From: Phycisphaerales bacterium
GTDB lineage: Bacteria > Planctomycetota > Phycisphaerae > Phycisphaerales > UBA1924
Assembly: GCA_040217175.1 (NCBI GenBank)
Contig: JAVJNT010000001.1
Coordinates: 1,550,001 to 1,614,000, forward strand
Direction: 5' to 3'
Length of the DNA stretch: 64,000 nt
Shown: positions 1-9,332 of the stretch, one piece after another
How the letters are laid out: the number at the start of each line of letters is the position of its first letter
Numbering within the stretch: position 1 is the first letter of the stretch
Program-made: the position numbers and the translations under genes
Notes under the pieces: model-generated
Database searches by the model: none
What the model was told of the DNA's origin: nothing
What the model saw: only the letters and a program-made list of their open reading frames with translations

Positions 1-1
1 C

Positions 2-571
2 CCGCCCCGCATCGTCGAGGGTCTCGATCGCCTGCTGGCGGCCAACGACGTGCGCGGCGCGCTGGCGTTCTGCCAGGCCGAGGAGAACCGCTGCCTGCTG
101 ACGGGCATGTTCGCCGCTGCACTGACGAGGTGCCTGCGTTCGCCGTTCGGCCTGCTCGAGCTGCGCTCGGCGCTGGAAGAGGCCGGCCAGGAACGCTTCG
201 CCAAGCTGCAGCGCAAGACCGACCCGATGGGTCTCATCGCGGCGGTCGCCCCAATGCTTGGGCTGCTGGGCACGGTGGTCGGCCTCGTCGGCGCGTTCGA
301 GACGCTCAGCGTGAGCGAGGGCGTGCGGCCCGAGGCGCTGGCCTCGAGCATCTCGGTGGCGCTCATCACGACGGTGCTGGGCCTGATCGTCGCCATCCCC
401 GCGACGGCGCTGCACAGCTTCTTCCGCAACCGCGTCGATTCGCTGGCCCAGAACATCGCCGAGTTGACCGAAGAACTCGCCGCGCGCATACAGAGCGCCA
501 AGCCCGCGGGCGGCCAGTCGCCCTCGCCCGCCGGCCGAGCCGCCGCGCCAACGGCCGCTGGCGCTCGCTGA
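2..571 (+). CDS. MotA/TolQ/ExbB proton channel family protein (5' partial)
   Basis: Inner-membrane proton-channel subunit of the ExbB/TolQ/MotA family, which with ExbD/TolR couples proton flow to work in the envelope. The frame is open from the window edge (PPRIVEGLDRLLAANDV...), so the start lies upstream; the GTG at 50 is internal. Two hydrophobic segments typical of the family are visible: one around GLIAAVAPMLGLLGTVVG and one around SISVALITTVLGLIVAIP, followed by a basic coiled segment and an Ala/Pro-rich tail. Two ExbD-like genes follow on the same strand, which confirms the assignment. The substrate or partner cannot be told from the sequence. Confidence 0.9.
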   Translation, partial: PPRIVEGLDRLLAANDVRGALAFCQAEENRCLLTGMFAAALTRCLRSPFGLLELRSALEEAGQERFAKLQRKTDPMGLIAAVAPMLGLLGTVVGLVGAFETLSVSEGVRPEALASSISVALITTVLGLIVAIPATALHSFFRNRVDSLAQNIAELTEELAARIQSAKPAGGQSPSPAGRAAAPTAAGAR

Positions 572-603
572 TTGATTGACGAACGGACGAACGGACGCAC
601 CCG

Positions 604-1032
604 ATGCTCTTCGGCACCAAGCCAGCCCGCATGCGATTCACGGTGAACATGACGCCGATGATCGACGTCGTGCTGCTAGTCATCATCTTCTTCCTGTACA
701 CGGCTCGCTTCGCCGAGGTCAGCCGCACGAGCGTGGACCTGCCCGACGAGCCCGGGGCCGAAGAGAGCGCGAGCGACCCCGACGCATTGATGATCGACGT
801 GCGCGACGATGGCGTATTCCTGGTGAGCGGCCGGGCGCGCTCGCTCGAACGCGTCATCGAGATCGTCGAAGAACAGGCCGAGCGCGTCGGCGGGCCTGAG
901 AACCTCCGCGTGCTGCTGCGGGCCGATCAGGGCACCGCTGCCGGCCCGGTGAACGAGCTGGCGCGCCGGCTGACGGGCATGGGCGTGCGCCAGTGGAGCC
1001 ACGCGACGGTGAACCGATCGGGGCGGGGCTGA
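604..1032 (+). CDS. ExbD/TolR family biopolymer transport protein (first copy)
   Basis: ExbD/TolR-type stator partner of the upstream channel protein. The 142-residue protein has the family layout: a short cytoplasmic N-terminus, one membrane segment carrying the conserved proton-relay aspartate (MTPMIDVVLLVIIFF, Asp21), then a periplasmic domain of about 100 residues. The ATG start lies 32 bp after the ExbB stop. The next gene begins 3 bp after its stop, so the two ExbD copies are surely cotranscribed. Two unlike ExbD copies beside one ExbB is a common planctomycete arrangement and may give a heteromeric complex (inference). Confidence 0.9.
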   Translation: MLFGTKPARMRFTVNMTPMIDVVLLVIIFFLYTARFAEVSRTSVDLPDEPGAEESASDPDALMIDVRDDGVFLVSGRARSLERVIEIVEEQAERVGGPENLRVLLRADQGTAAGPVNELARRLTGMGVRQWSHATVNRSGRG

Positions 1033-1035
1033 TCG

Positions 1036-1446
1036 ATGCGCGTCCGACCGCCAAGCTATCGCGACGAAGCCGGCGACCTGCCGCTGACGCCACTCATCGA
1101 CGTCGTGTTCCTGCTGCTGATCTACTTCATGGTGACGGCGACCATCACGCCGCCCGAGAGCCGCGTGGCGTCGACGCTGCAGGGCGAGCGCGGGGCGGGG
1201 CAGGCCCGGGACCTGAAGCCGCAGATCCTGACGGTCGACCTCACCGATGGCGTGGTGACGTATCGCATGGGCTCGCGGGTATTCGCCGACCGCGATGCAC
1301 TCGCAGCCGCGCTGGAACAACTCCCGAAGGAGGGAGGCTTGTTCGTACGGGTGACCGATCGCGCGCCGTGGTCGGCCGTTGCGGGCGTCATGCAGGACGC
1401 CCTGGACGCAGGCTTCGTGAAGAGGACGTATGTACCGGCCGACTAG
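1036..1446 (+). CDS. ExbD/TolR family biopolymer transport protein (second copy)
   Basis: Second ExbD/TolR-like protein, 136 residues, with the motif LTPLIDVVFLLLIYFMV; Asp22 is the expected proton-relay residue. The periplasmic part ends in a beta-rich domain (LFVRVTDRAPWSAVAGVMQDA) typical of ExbD. The 3' end overlaps the next gene by 17 bp, which points to translational coupling with the 896-residue secreted protein. It differs clearly from the first copy outside the membrane segment, so it is not a recent duplication. Confidence 0.9.
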   Translation: MRVRPPSYRDEAGDLPLTPLIDVVFLLLIYFMVTATITPPESRVASTLQGERGAGQARDLKPQILTVDLTDGVVTYRMGSRVFADRDALAAALEQLPKEGGLFVRVTDRAPWSAVAGVMQDALDAGFVKRTYVPAD

Positions 1447-4120
1447 GACCGCCATGCTCGCGTGCTCGCTGCTGGCGTTCGCCGGCGGGGCAACGCATGC
1501 GCAGGACGAACAGCGGTTCGAGGCCTATCTCGAGCAATACGAGCTCCGCGAGGTCGAGGCGGCCGACCTCCGCCACCGCTTCGAGAACGGCCCGGTCGAC
1601 GAACGCCGGGACATCGCCAAGCGGCTCGCCGAGCTCTACGTCGAGCTGCTAGGCCTGGCGACCAATGCCGACGAGCGTCAGCGCATCGAGCAACTCGGCC
1701 AGCGTCTCACGCGGCAGTTGCCCGAGGAAGATGCCGGGGACCTGCGGCTCGCGCTCGTTCGCGCGCGGTACCAGTGGGCCAAGGAGGTCGCCGAACGGGC
1801 CCGGCTGAACCTGGTGCCCGCCGAGGATCTCGAGGAAGCCGAACGCACGCTACGTTCGCTCGCGCCCGAGCTTTCGTCGGTCGCGCAGACGGCGTCGGAG
1901 GCCGCGTACCGGCTCGATCGCCGCCGCACCGCCGTCGGGCTCGATGAGCAGGAGCAAGAAGCCTTCGAGGCCGCCGCCCGCGTGCGCTCGACGGCGCACT
2001 ATCTCTTGGGCTGGACGCGGTACAACCTGGCCGTCATGACCGGTGGCGAGCGGTTCGCGATGGATGCCCTCAAGGACCTCGGCGTCTTGCTCGGGGCCGA
2101 AGAGAACCGGGCGGCGAGCGTGGAACGGGCCGACGAGCGGCTGATGCGCTTCGATCACGTGGCCGACGCCGCGATCGCCGCCGCGTTCTGCGAGTCGCTG
2201 CTGGGCAACGCCGACACCGCGCTGCGGTGGATCGACAAGATCGAGTCGGCGTCCACGCTGTCCGAGGGCATCCGTGAGCGCCTATTCGTCTGCCGGCTGC
2301 TCGTGCTGGGCGAGGCCGGCCGGTGGCGCGACCTTGCGTACCACAGCGACCGCATGCGTCGCTCTCGCCGCGCCGACGGCGAGCCCGGGCTCGAGCCGCT
2401 CGAAGCGCAGCTCCTGGCCAACGTCTCGTGGGAGGCGCTCACGCGCCAACGGCTGACGCCGCGTGATCGGTCGGTGCTCGAAGAGATCGCCCACGCCGCC
2501 ATCCAGGACCTCGTGCGGCAGGACCAGGTCGCCGTGCTGCGGTCGCTCGTCGAGCAGTTCGGCACGTCATCGCTGGAGGGCGAGGGCTTCATCTTCGCGT
2601 TCGTGCGGGGGCAGAACGCGTACGAACGCGCGACCGACGCGTACGAAGCAGCCGGCTACGCCGACGGTGAGACCGCCACCGACGATACGGTCGCGAACCT
2701 CTACGCCGCGGCCGTACGCGCCCTCGACGCGGCACTCCAGGCCGATGATGCAGGCCGCTTTCCCGAAGAACGTGCCCAGGCCATGCAGCTCGCGGCGATG
2801 TCGGCGTACATGGGCGGGGCGATGCTCGACGCGGCGGATCGCTTCGAGCGCGCCCACGGGGCCGCCGCCGACACGGAGCAATCCGAGCGCGCCCTCTGGC
2901 ACGCGATCGTCGCGCTCGACGCGGCCATCCGGGCGGGTGACGACGGGGTGGTGGCGCGGCGGGATCGGCTCGTCACGCTCTACCTCCAGAGCTTCCCGGG
3001 CACGGAGCGCGCCGCGCGGCTGCTCGTCGCACGGGCCGGCGCCGCGTCGGCCGACGACCCAAAGGCCATCGAGATCCTGCTCAACGTCGAGGCCGACTCG
3101 CCGCTCTACGAAGCCGCCCGACGGCGGGCCGAGCGACTGTTGTACGCCAAGCTGCGAGGGCTCAGCGGCGACGCACGGTCCGCGGCGGCGCTGCGTTACT
3201 TGACCATCGCCGACGAGCTCTTGCAGCTTGATCGCCGCCGCGCCGCGACGGGCGACGTCGACTCGGCGAAGCTGGCCTCCGATCGCGCGCTTGCGCTGGC
3301 TCGCGCGATGCTCCAGGTTATCCTCGGCTCGCCCGTGCCCGACGTCGAGCGGGCCGAGTCGCTGCTCGAGACGGTGCAGGAGCTGCGGCTGCGTGTCGGG
3401 TCGGCGCCGCAATCGATCGAGTCGGAGATCGCCTTCCGCCGGTTGCAGCTCGCGCTGGCCAAGGACGACGCCGACGAGGCTCGACGCATCGCGCGCACGT
3501 TCGATGAACAAGACGGCGTGTTCGACACGCTGGCCGACCGAGCCATGTACGCCTGGGCCGCCGAGCGATTCCGCGACACGCCCGAGCACACGGGGCACGC
3601 CCGGCAGGTCGTTGAATTCGGGCGTCCGGTCATCGTCGAGCTCGGCAGCGACGACGCCACGCTGGCCACGCCCCAGGCCTTCGGCGTGCACACGACGGTC
3701 GCGCGGGCCGCGTGGACGCTTTGGCGCACGTCCGGCGACGACGCGCAGCGCCGCGAGATGCTCGATCTCGTCGTGGCGATCGACGGCCGGCTCAAGGCCG
3801 CCGACGTCGCCGACGCGTTCTCGCTGACACGGTTCGCCTACGCCAGCGAGTTGTCCGGTCGTCCCGGCGACGCACTCGATGCCTGGCGACGGCTGCTCGC
3901 CGGGGCGCCCGAGGGCTCGGCCGGGGCGCTCCGCGCCCGGTACGAGTCGGCCCGGTTGCTGGGCGCCAGCGACGCGCCGCGCGCCATCGATGCGCTGCGC
4001 CAGCACCTGCTGCTGTATCCGGGCACGCCCGAGCCCTGGGCCTCGCGCCTCAGCGAACTCCTCGAAGCGCTCGAAGGCGGCCGCGATCTTCCCGGTCCCG
4101 CGTTGGAGGATGCGCCATGA
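1430..4120 (+). CDS. Secreted alanine-rich helical-repeat protein, ExbBD-linked
   Basis: Protein of unknown function, 896 residues. It starts with a signal peptide (MYRPTRTAMLACSLLAFAGG, likely cut after THA). The rest is Ala/Arg/Glu-rich and almost wholly helical, with TPR-like stretches, so a periplasmic helical-repeat scaffold is the best guess. AGAGGA sits 5 bp before the ATG at 1430; the ATG at 1454 is possible but lacks as good a site. Its stop overlaps the next start (ATGA at 4117-4120). The position within an ExbB-ExbD-ExbD operon suggests it is a periplasmic partner of the energised complex (inference). Confidence 0.75.
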   Translation: MYRPTRTAMLACSLLAFAGGATHAQDEQRFEAYLEQYELREVEAADLRHRFENGPVDERRDIAKRLAELYVELLGLATNADERQRIEQLGQRLTRQLPEEDAGDLRLALVRARYQWAKEVAERARLNLVPAEDLEEAERTLRSLAPELSSVAQTASEAAYRLDRRRTAVGLDEQEQEAFEAAARVRSTAHYLLGWTRYNLAVMTGGERFAMDALKDLGVLLGAEENRAASVERADERLMRFDHVADAAIAAAFCESLLGNADTALRWIDKIESASTLSEGIRERLFVCRLLVLGEAGRWRDLAYHSDRMRRSRRADGEPGLEPLEAQLLANVSWEALTRQRLTPRDRSVLEEIAHAAIQDLVRQDQVAVLRSLVEQFGTSSLEGEGFIFAFVRGQNAYERATDAYEAAGYADGETATDDTVANLYAAAVRALDAALQADDAGRFPEERAQAMQLAAMSAYMGGAMLDAADRFERAHGAAADTEQSERALWHAIVALDAAIRAGDDGVVARRDRLVTLYLQSFPGTERAARLLVARAGAASADDPKAIEILLNVEADSPLYEAARRRAERLLYAKLRGLSGDARSAAALRYLTIADELLQLDRRRAATGDVDSAKLASDRALALARAMLQVILGSPVPDVERAESLLETVQELRLRVGSAPQSIESEIAFRRLQLALAKDDADEARRIARTFDEQDGVFDTLADRAMYAWAAERFRDTPEHTGHARQVVEFGRPVIVELGSDDATLATPQAFGVHTTVARAAWTLWRTSGDDAQRREMLDLVVAIDGRLKAADVADAFSLTRFAYASELSGRPGDALDAWRRLLAGAPEGSAGALRARYESARLLGASDAPRAIDALRQHLLLYPGTPEPWASRLSELLEALEGGRDLPGPALEDAP

Positions 4121-6936
4121 CCGCGCCTCCCCCGCCGCCACCGAGGCCCCAGCCCACACCGCGCGAGGCGGCCATCGCCGGCATCCTGGGGCTCGACCCC
4201 GAGACCGACTCGGCCGGGCTGCTGGGCGTCGACCCCGAGCGCACTGATGACGGTGAGATCGTCGCCGCGCTCAACGAGCGGCTGGCCCGCGTGAATGCGC
4301 ATCGCTACGGCGGCACGCCCCTGGGCGACGAGGCCCGGCTCGCGCTCCACGCCGCGGCGGCGCAGCTCCTGGGCAACCGGCGTCGCGGCGGTGGGTTCGC
4401 CATCGCAGAAGACTCGCGGGCCGATCTGCCCGCACGATGGGATCGACCGAAGCAACTCCCGCCGGCCCACCTCGCCTTGCAGCAGGACGCCGTGCTCGCG
4501 CTGGGCGCGCACGGTGGCTGGAACGCCACCACCATGCGCCACCTCTCCATGCTGGCACATGCCCGCGGGCTGACCGGAGACGACCTGGCCGTCGCGCTCT
4601 CGCGCCTTGCTCGGCAGAGCGGACCTGCATTCACGAACTCGACCAACGGCGCGAGCGGGGGCGATGACGGCGTCACCGACCCGGGCCGCTTCACGCCCGC
4701 CGACGCCGGCCCGTCGCACGCCGAGAGCAACGACCTGGCGCTGCTTGGCGCCATGGCCGTAGCCGTCGTGCTGACGCTGATGGCCGCCGCGGCGGTGCTC
4801 ATCGCCATCCCCGTCATGCGGACCACGGGCCAGGCGGCGCAGCAGGCCGCCCAGGCCGAGGCCCAGGCGGGCGCGGTAACGGCGGAGGGCGCGTCGCCCG
4901 AGGGCCCGACGGCCGAGCAGCGGGCCCGCGCCGTTGCCGAAGCCGAGCGCCAGGCCGAGGCCGAGAGAGCCGAAGCGGCCGCGACGCCCGACACGCGGAT
5001 CGACACGATCGTGACCGACCTGCGGCTGGCCGCCGAGCGGCGGCGGAAGGGCGAGGCCTCGGCCCAGCCGGTGTTCGAGCGGGCGGTCGTCACGCTGGCC
5101 AACAACTGGCCGCGCGTCCGGCCCGACCAGCGGCAGGCCGCGCTCGGGCTGGTCATCGACCACCTGTACGTCGTGCGTGACGACGACTTGGCCACCCGGC
5201 GGGTCGTCGCGTTCCTGGCCGGCCCGCTCTCGGAAGAGGGAGCGCCGACGCTGGCCGCCCGCGCCTGGCAGGTCGGCGCCATCGTCCGGCTCAACAAGGA
5301 GCAGGACCTGCCCACCGCCGCGGTCGAGGGCCTGCGCGGCTTCCTGCTGACCGAAGCACCCATCGAGGCCCGGGCCGTGGGCGACTTCTCGGCGGGCGTG
5401 ACGGTGTCGCTGCGGGCCGAGCTCGCGGCGCTGGTCGGCGCCGAGGGCTTCAACGCCGACCCCGACGCGTGGACGGCATGGCTCGAAGCGGTCGAAGGAC
5501 TCGTCGCCAGCGAGCCGCAGCTCGGCCACCGCCTCCTGCTAGCGGGACTCGAGGCCATCCTGATGCGCGGCCCCGAGCCGACCGACGAGCGCGTGTTCCA
5601 GATCGTCCGCCGGTTCGTCGTCGCGCTGCCCTGGCGGCCCGAGGACGAGTCGCGCTCGCGTCTGCTGGCGTGGTTCGACGACCCGGCCGTCACCATCGCC
5701 GACCTACACGCCGTGACCAACGTGCTCGCGACGGCCTCCGGCGCGCCGGGCGTCGACCCGACCATGGTGCTGCCCGTGCTGGCAAGCTCGGCCCAGCGCT
5801 CGCAGGTTCGCGACCGCTTCGCGGCAGCGTGGAACGTGCAATCCGCCATGGCGCACGGCGAGGTCACCAGCCGCTGGCTGAACGAGGCCCGTCGACACCT
5901 AGAGTCGCAGCCCGAGAACACGCAGGTCGCCCACGCCGTCGACGCGGCCGTCTCGGCCAGGCTGAACACCGCGGCCGAGCTGCTCTGGCAGGGCCTGGCC
6001 AACGAGGCCGACGTCGTGCTGCTGAACCTGCGCGACGGCCTCAACGCCAAGGCGACGCCAACCACGGCCGGCACGCGCTCGATCTACATGGCAAGCCACA
6101 GCGACCCGAGCCCGTGGGCGTTGCGGTACCTCGAGCAACGCCGCCCGGAGTTGCAGGCCGACCTTCTCGACGAGTTGATGCGGAGCGGCCCGCAACATGC
6201 CGTCGACGCCGAGATCGTCACGCTCGCCTTCCTCCGCGGTTCGACCGCCACCGTCCGTGAGAAGGCCAGCGCCATCCTGACCGGTCATGCGAGCAAGCCG
6301 GTCGTCATCGCCGCCGTGCTCGAGGCCTTCCCGCTGCCGGGCGGAGACGTGCGCCGGCGCCAGCTCGTCGAGATGGTCACCGGCGTGCGCCTGCCGGCGG
6401 GCGAATCCTGGGAGCGGGTCGCCCGCCGCACGCTGGTCGAGCGCCTGCTCCAGTTGCTGGCGGCCGAGGGCGAACTGGCCCGGATCGATCGGGCCGCCGA
6501 CGCCATCGCCCAGGCCTACACGCAGAGCCTCTCCATCGCTTCAACAACGTCGGCGCAGGCCGACAACCCACCCGAGCTCTCCGCCGAGCTGATGTGGAAC
6601 CGCGCCCGCCAGCGCGCCGACCGCGTCGTCCCGCCGGCGATCTGGCCGCTGAGCCCGGGCGAGGTCGATCGGCGTCTGGCGGGGCGAACGCGGCTGGCCC
6701 AGGGGCGCGTGCAGTGGTTCGCGGCGTACCAGTCGGCCCTGGTGGAGATTGCGCTGTACAACGCGGCCGCGGAGCGCCCGTCGTTGGCGATGCGTCTGGC
6801 CGACGTACTGGCCAAGCTGCAGGAAGACCGCCGCGATGCGCGCGGCGTGCTCCAGCAGGTCTCGATCGTCGAGCGTGCCCGCCTCGAAGCGTGGCGACTG
6901 AAGCTGGCAGATGCTGCGAGCGGAGGGACGCAATGA
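4117..6936 (+). CDS. Large single-pass membrane protein, ExbBD-linked, unknown function
   Basis: 939-residue protein with a proline-rich start (MTAPPPPPPRPQPTPREAA), a cytoplasmic N-terminal region of about 205 residues, one membrane segment near residues 207-233 (LLGAMAVAVVLTLMAAAAVL), an Ala/Glu/Gln coiled-coil stalk (about 240-290) and a long helical periplasmic part. I recognise no family. The start is set by the ATGA overlap with the preceding gene; the frame stays open further upstream, but that part is antiphase to the real upstream gene. Its stop again overlaps the next start (6933-6936). The topology of cytoplasmic head, membrane anchor and long periplasmic arm would suit a linker in an ExbBD-driven machine (inference). 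Confidence 0.7.
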   Translation: MTAPPPPPPRPQPTPREAAIAGILGLDPETDSAGLLGVDPERTDDGEIVAALNERLARVNAHRYGGTPLGDEARLALHAAAAQLLGNRRRGGGFAIAEDSRADLPARWDRPKQLPPAHLALQQDAVLALGAHGGWNATTMRHLSMLAHARGLTGDDLAVALSRLARQSGPAFTNSTNGASGGDDGVTDPGRFTPADAGPSHAESNDLALLGAMAVAVVLTLMAAAAVLIAIPVMRTTGQAAQQAAQAEAQAGAVTAEGASPEGPTAEQRARAVAEAERQAEAERAEAAATPDTRIDTIVTDLRLAAERRRKGEASAQPVFERAVVTLANNWPRVRPDQRQAALGLVIDHLYVVRDDDLATRRVVAFLAGPLSEEGAPTLAARAWQVGAIVRLNKEQDLPTAAVEGLRGFLLTEAPIEARAVGDFSAGVTVSLRAELAALVGAEGFNADPDAWTAWLEAVEGLVASEPQLGHRLLLAGLEAILMRGPEPTDERVFQIVRRFVVALPWRPEDESRSRLLAWFDDPAVTIADLHAVTNVLATASGAPGVDPTMVLPVLASSAQRSQVRDRFAAAWNVQSAMAHGEVTSRWLNEARRHLESQPENTQVAHAVDAAVSARLNTAAELLWQGLANEADVVLLNLRDGLNAKATPTTAGTRSIYMASHSDPSPWALRYLEQRRPELQADLLDELMRSGPQHAVDAEIVTLAFLRGSTATVREKASAILTGHASKPVVIAAVLEAFPLPGGDVRRRQLVEMVTGVRLPAGESWERVARRTLVERLLQLLAAEGELARIDRAADAIAQAYTQSLSIASTTSAQADNPPELSAELMWNRARQRADRVVPPAIWPLSPGEVDRRLAGRTRLAQGRVQWFAAYQSALVEIALYNAAAERPSLAMRLADVLAKLQEDRRDARGVLQQVSIVERARLEAWRLKLADAASGGTQ

Positions 6937-7970
6937 GACTCACCTGGATCTTGGCAACCATGCTCATCATCGCGTGCGCCGCCCACGCACAGTTCGCGCC
7001 GCCCGCCGGCCAGCCCGAGGAGCCGGCCGAGACGCCGACGCCCGAGCCAGAGGGTGAACCAGAAGCGCAGCCCACGCCGATGCGCACCGCCATGCAGCGC
7101 GTCCATCGCTTGGAGGAGCGCCTGCGTGCGCTCGACGCCAGCGAGGCCCTCGCGTACCTGGAACTCGCCGAAGAAGTCAGCTCCGAGACTGGCTCACCGG
7201 AAGACCGCGACCTGGCGCGCCACCTGTACTCGGTGGCGTACGACCTCGAACGGCGGACCCGCGGCCGGCCCGAGGTCATGGCCGGCGCGTGCCTGGGCCT
7301 CGCGTCGCTCGAGGCGTCCGACGAGGGATCGGCCTGGCTCTACGCCGTCGCTGGGCTGGTCGACCCCAGGGCCACGCGCGGCGCGGGCGCCGGCATCACG
7401 GGCCTGATGGTCTCGCCCGACGTGGCGCTCGCGGCCGCCAATGCGTTGGGCCTGGCTCGCTCGGGGGAGGGACGCCGGGCCGGGCGGATGTACGAGGACG
7501 AGGCCGTGCGAGAGGTCTTCGATCGGTACGGACGGCTGCTCGGCGGTCGCGGCGGGCTCAGCGGCGTGAGCCGGTTCGAGCGTGCCTTACGAGACTGGCC
7601 CGACCTCGAGTGCGGCGGGTCGCGCGTCATCACGCGCCGGGGCGAGGACGGCATCGAGACGCTCATCTGCCCGACGTGCCGCGGCAATCCCGGCCCGCCC
7701 ATGAGCGAGGAGGAGTTCCTCAACCAGCTCCGCTTCGAGAGCCGGCTGCTTCGGGGCATCCACCAGAGCTGGGGCGCCCAGATCGCCGCCGACGGCGGGG
7801 CGCCGCTGCTCGACCCGGACCCCGACCGCGTGCCCGAATTGCTCGCCGCGCGATACGGCATCCTGGTCGAGCGGACGCTGTGGCGCGACGGGCAATGGAT
7901 CGAGCCGCCTTCGGCGACCGCAGCGCCCGCGAGCGACGAACCGGCGGAAGACCCGGCCCCGCAGCCGTAG
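6933..7970 (+). CDS. Secreted protein of unknown function, end of ExbBD operon
   Basis: 345-residue protein with a signal peptide (MRLTWILATMLIIACAAHA, cleavage before QFAPP), a Pro/Glu-rich linker, a helical region (about 50-200), and a segment with a Cys pair, LICPTCRGNPGP, preceded by ECGGS, which could bind metal. GGAGGG precedes the ATG and the start overlaps the previous stop by 4 bp. It is the last gene of the operon. The C-terminus is low-complexity (Ala/Pro/Asp). No known family is recognised. Confidence 0.7.
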   Translation: MRLTWILATMLIIACAAHAQFAPPAGQPEEPAETPTPEPEGEPEAQPTPMRTAMQRVHRLEERLRALDASEALAYLELAEEVSSETGSPEDRDLARHLYSVAYDLERRTRGRPEVMAGACLGLASLEASDEGSAWLYAVAGLVDPRATRGAGAGITGLMVSPDVALAAANALGLARSGEGRRAGRMYEDEAVREVFDRYGRLLGGRGGLSGVSRFERALRDWPDLECGGSRVITRRGEDGIETLICPTCRGNPGPPMSEEEFLNQLRFESRLLRGIHQSWGAQIAADGGAPLLDPDPDRVPELLAARYGILVERTLWRDGQWIEPPSATAAPASDEPAEDPAPQP

Positions 7971-7998
7971 ACTGGCCCCTGCACCAAGGAGCCGCCGC

Positions 7999-8412
7999 AT
8001 GTCCGAATCGCCCCAGGCCGCCGAAGCCGCTAAGCCCGACGCCGCCGAGACCGAGTCGCCGTTCAAGCCCGAGATCGTGTTCGAGGACTTCGCCCGCGTC
8101 GACCTACGGGTGGCGAAGATCCTGGAAGCCGTCGACCACCCCAAGGCCGACCGGCTGCTGAAGCTCACGCTCGACGACGGCAGCGGGACGCCCCGCCAGA
8201 TCTGCGCGGGCATCAAGGGCCACTACGACCCGGCCGACCTGGTCGGCAAGAGCATCGTCGTCGTCGCCAACCTCGCGCCGCGCCAGCTTCGCGGCGAGGA
8301 GAGCCGCGGCATGCTGCTGGCTGGCAGCGACGCGGCCAAGGGCCAGGAAGAGCGCACGGTGGTGCTGCTCAGCCCGATGGCCGACCTGCCGCCCGGCTCG
8401 ATCGTGAGCTAG
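7999..8412 (+). CDS. Stand-alone tRNA-binding domain protein (MetRS beta-subunit type)
   Basis: 137-residue protein that is almost entirely the OB-fold tRNA-binding domain found at the C-terminus of methionyl-tRNA synthetase and in CsaA/Trbp111. Diagnostic stretches are FARVDLRVAKILEAVDHPKADRL, ICAGIKGHY and VVVANLAPRQLRGEESRGML. It would bind the elbow of tRNA and may act in trans with a MetRS catalytic chain encoded elsewhere. AAGGAG lies 8 bp before the ATG. The N-terminal 20 residues are Ala/Glu-rich and probably disordered. It stands alone; the downstream gene is convergent, 14 bp away. Confidence 0.88.
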   Translation: MSESPQAAEAAKPDAAETESPFKPEIVFEDFARVDLRVAKILEAVDHPKADRLLKLTLDDGSGTPRQICAGIKGHYDPADLVGKSIVVVANLAPRQLRGEESRGMLLAGSDAAKGQEERTVVLLSPMADLPPGSIVS

Positions 8413-8426
8413 AACGAATCAACGGG

Positions 8427-9332
8427 TCAGCGTGGGCGGCGACGCTCTCGGCCTGCTTCACGCCGCTCTTGCGGATCGCGCTGGTTCGTGGCGCGGTCGA
8501 GCATCGCCTGCACCTCAGCCTCGATGCGCTGCGACCGCTCGGCCTGCTCGCGCTCGAGCTTCTCGCGCGCGCCGCGGAGGCGTTCGCTCGTTCGTTCGAG
8601 CCACTTGGCACGGGCCGCGAGCTGGGCGTCGAACTGCGTTGCGACCAACTCGGTCAGGTCGCGGCGGAGGTCGCGGAGCTTCTCTGCCGTCAGCGTGCCG
8701 GCCTGGGCTTCGGCCCGCACCTTGCCCAGGACGTCGGCGATGCGCATGCCGTTCCGCAGGCGCACCAGCGCGGGCTCGAATTCCTCGGAGCCCTGCTCGC
8801 GCAGCTCGATCAGGCGTTCGACCTCGCGTCGCAATCGCAACACGGCGCGGCGGGCCTCTTCGGAGTCTCCCTCGGCCCGCAGTCGCTCGGCGAGCTCCGG
8901 CGCATGACGCTCGAAGAACGCCATGACGCGGTTGCGCACGAGGACGTAGTCCTGCGGATCGGCGTCACCGGCTCGGGGCGGTTCGGCGTCCCGGAGCCTC
9001 CGCTGGCCCGGTCGCTCGGGTCCGCGGGTCATCTCGCCAAGTACGCCCATCTCGCCGCGTTCACGGAGGTCGGCGAGGATCGCCATCGCCGACTCGCCGG
9101 CCGCGAGCCGCCGCTTGATCTCCTGCAGGCGGGCCTGCTGGCGCTCGGTCTGTTCGAGGCGGCGTTCGACCAGTGCCTCGAGCCGACCCGACTCGGCCTG
9201 CGCGCGATCGTCGCCCGACGCGGCCTGCTGTTGCTCTTGCGGTTGCGTTTGTGCAATGGCGCCCGGGCCCGAGATCGCCAGGCAGACGCCCGCCGAGAGC
9301 AAGCTCGCCAGCGTCGCAGTTCGCCTTGCCAT
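8427..9332 (-). CDS. Secreted coiled-coil protein in a sigma/anti-sigma operon
   Basis: 301-residue protein with a signal peptide (MARRTATLASLLSAGVCLAI, ending near AIA), followed by a Gln/Arg/Glu-rich coiled coil over most of its length (ERQQARLQEIKRRL; LRREVERLIELREQG). No family is recognised; the overall look is that of small helical periplasmic sensors such as ZraP/CnrX, but without clear metal ligands. Its ATG overlaps the stop of the putative anti-sigma gene (9330-9334), so it is the third gene of that operon. A role as extracytoplasmic signal input for the sigma pair is possible (inference). The C-terminus is very basic. Confidence 0.65.
   Translation of the reverse strand: MARRTATLASLLSAGVCLAISGPGAIAQTQPQEQQQAASGDDRAQAESGRLEALVERRLEQTERQQARLQEIKRRLAAGESAMAILADLRERGEMGVLGEMTRGPERPGQRRLRDAEPPRAGDADPQDYVLVRNRVMAFFERHAPELAERLRAEGDSEEARRAVLRLRREVERLIELREQGSEEFEPALVRLRNGMRIADVLGKVRAEAQAGTLTAEKLRDLRRDLTELVATQFDAQLAARAKWLERTSERLRGAREKLEREQAERSQRIEAEVQAMLDRATNQRDPQERREAGRERRRPR

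Noticed and set aside
2567-6074. Several long minus-strand open frames opposite the ExbBD-linked genes
   Set aside because: No ribosome-binding sites, no recognisable domains, and composition expected from the third-codon G/C of the sense genes.
8427-9332. Periplasmic metal-sensor assignment (CnrX/ZraP type) for the secreted coiled-coil protein
   Set aside because: Only general shape and context agree; I see no conserved metal ligands, so it is left as unknown.
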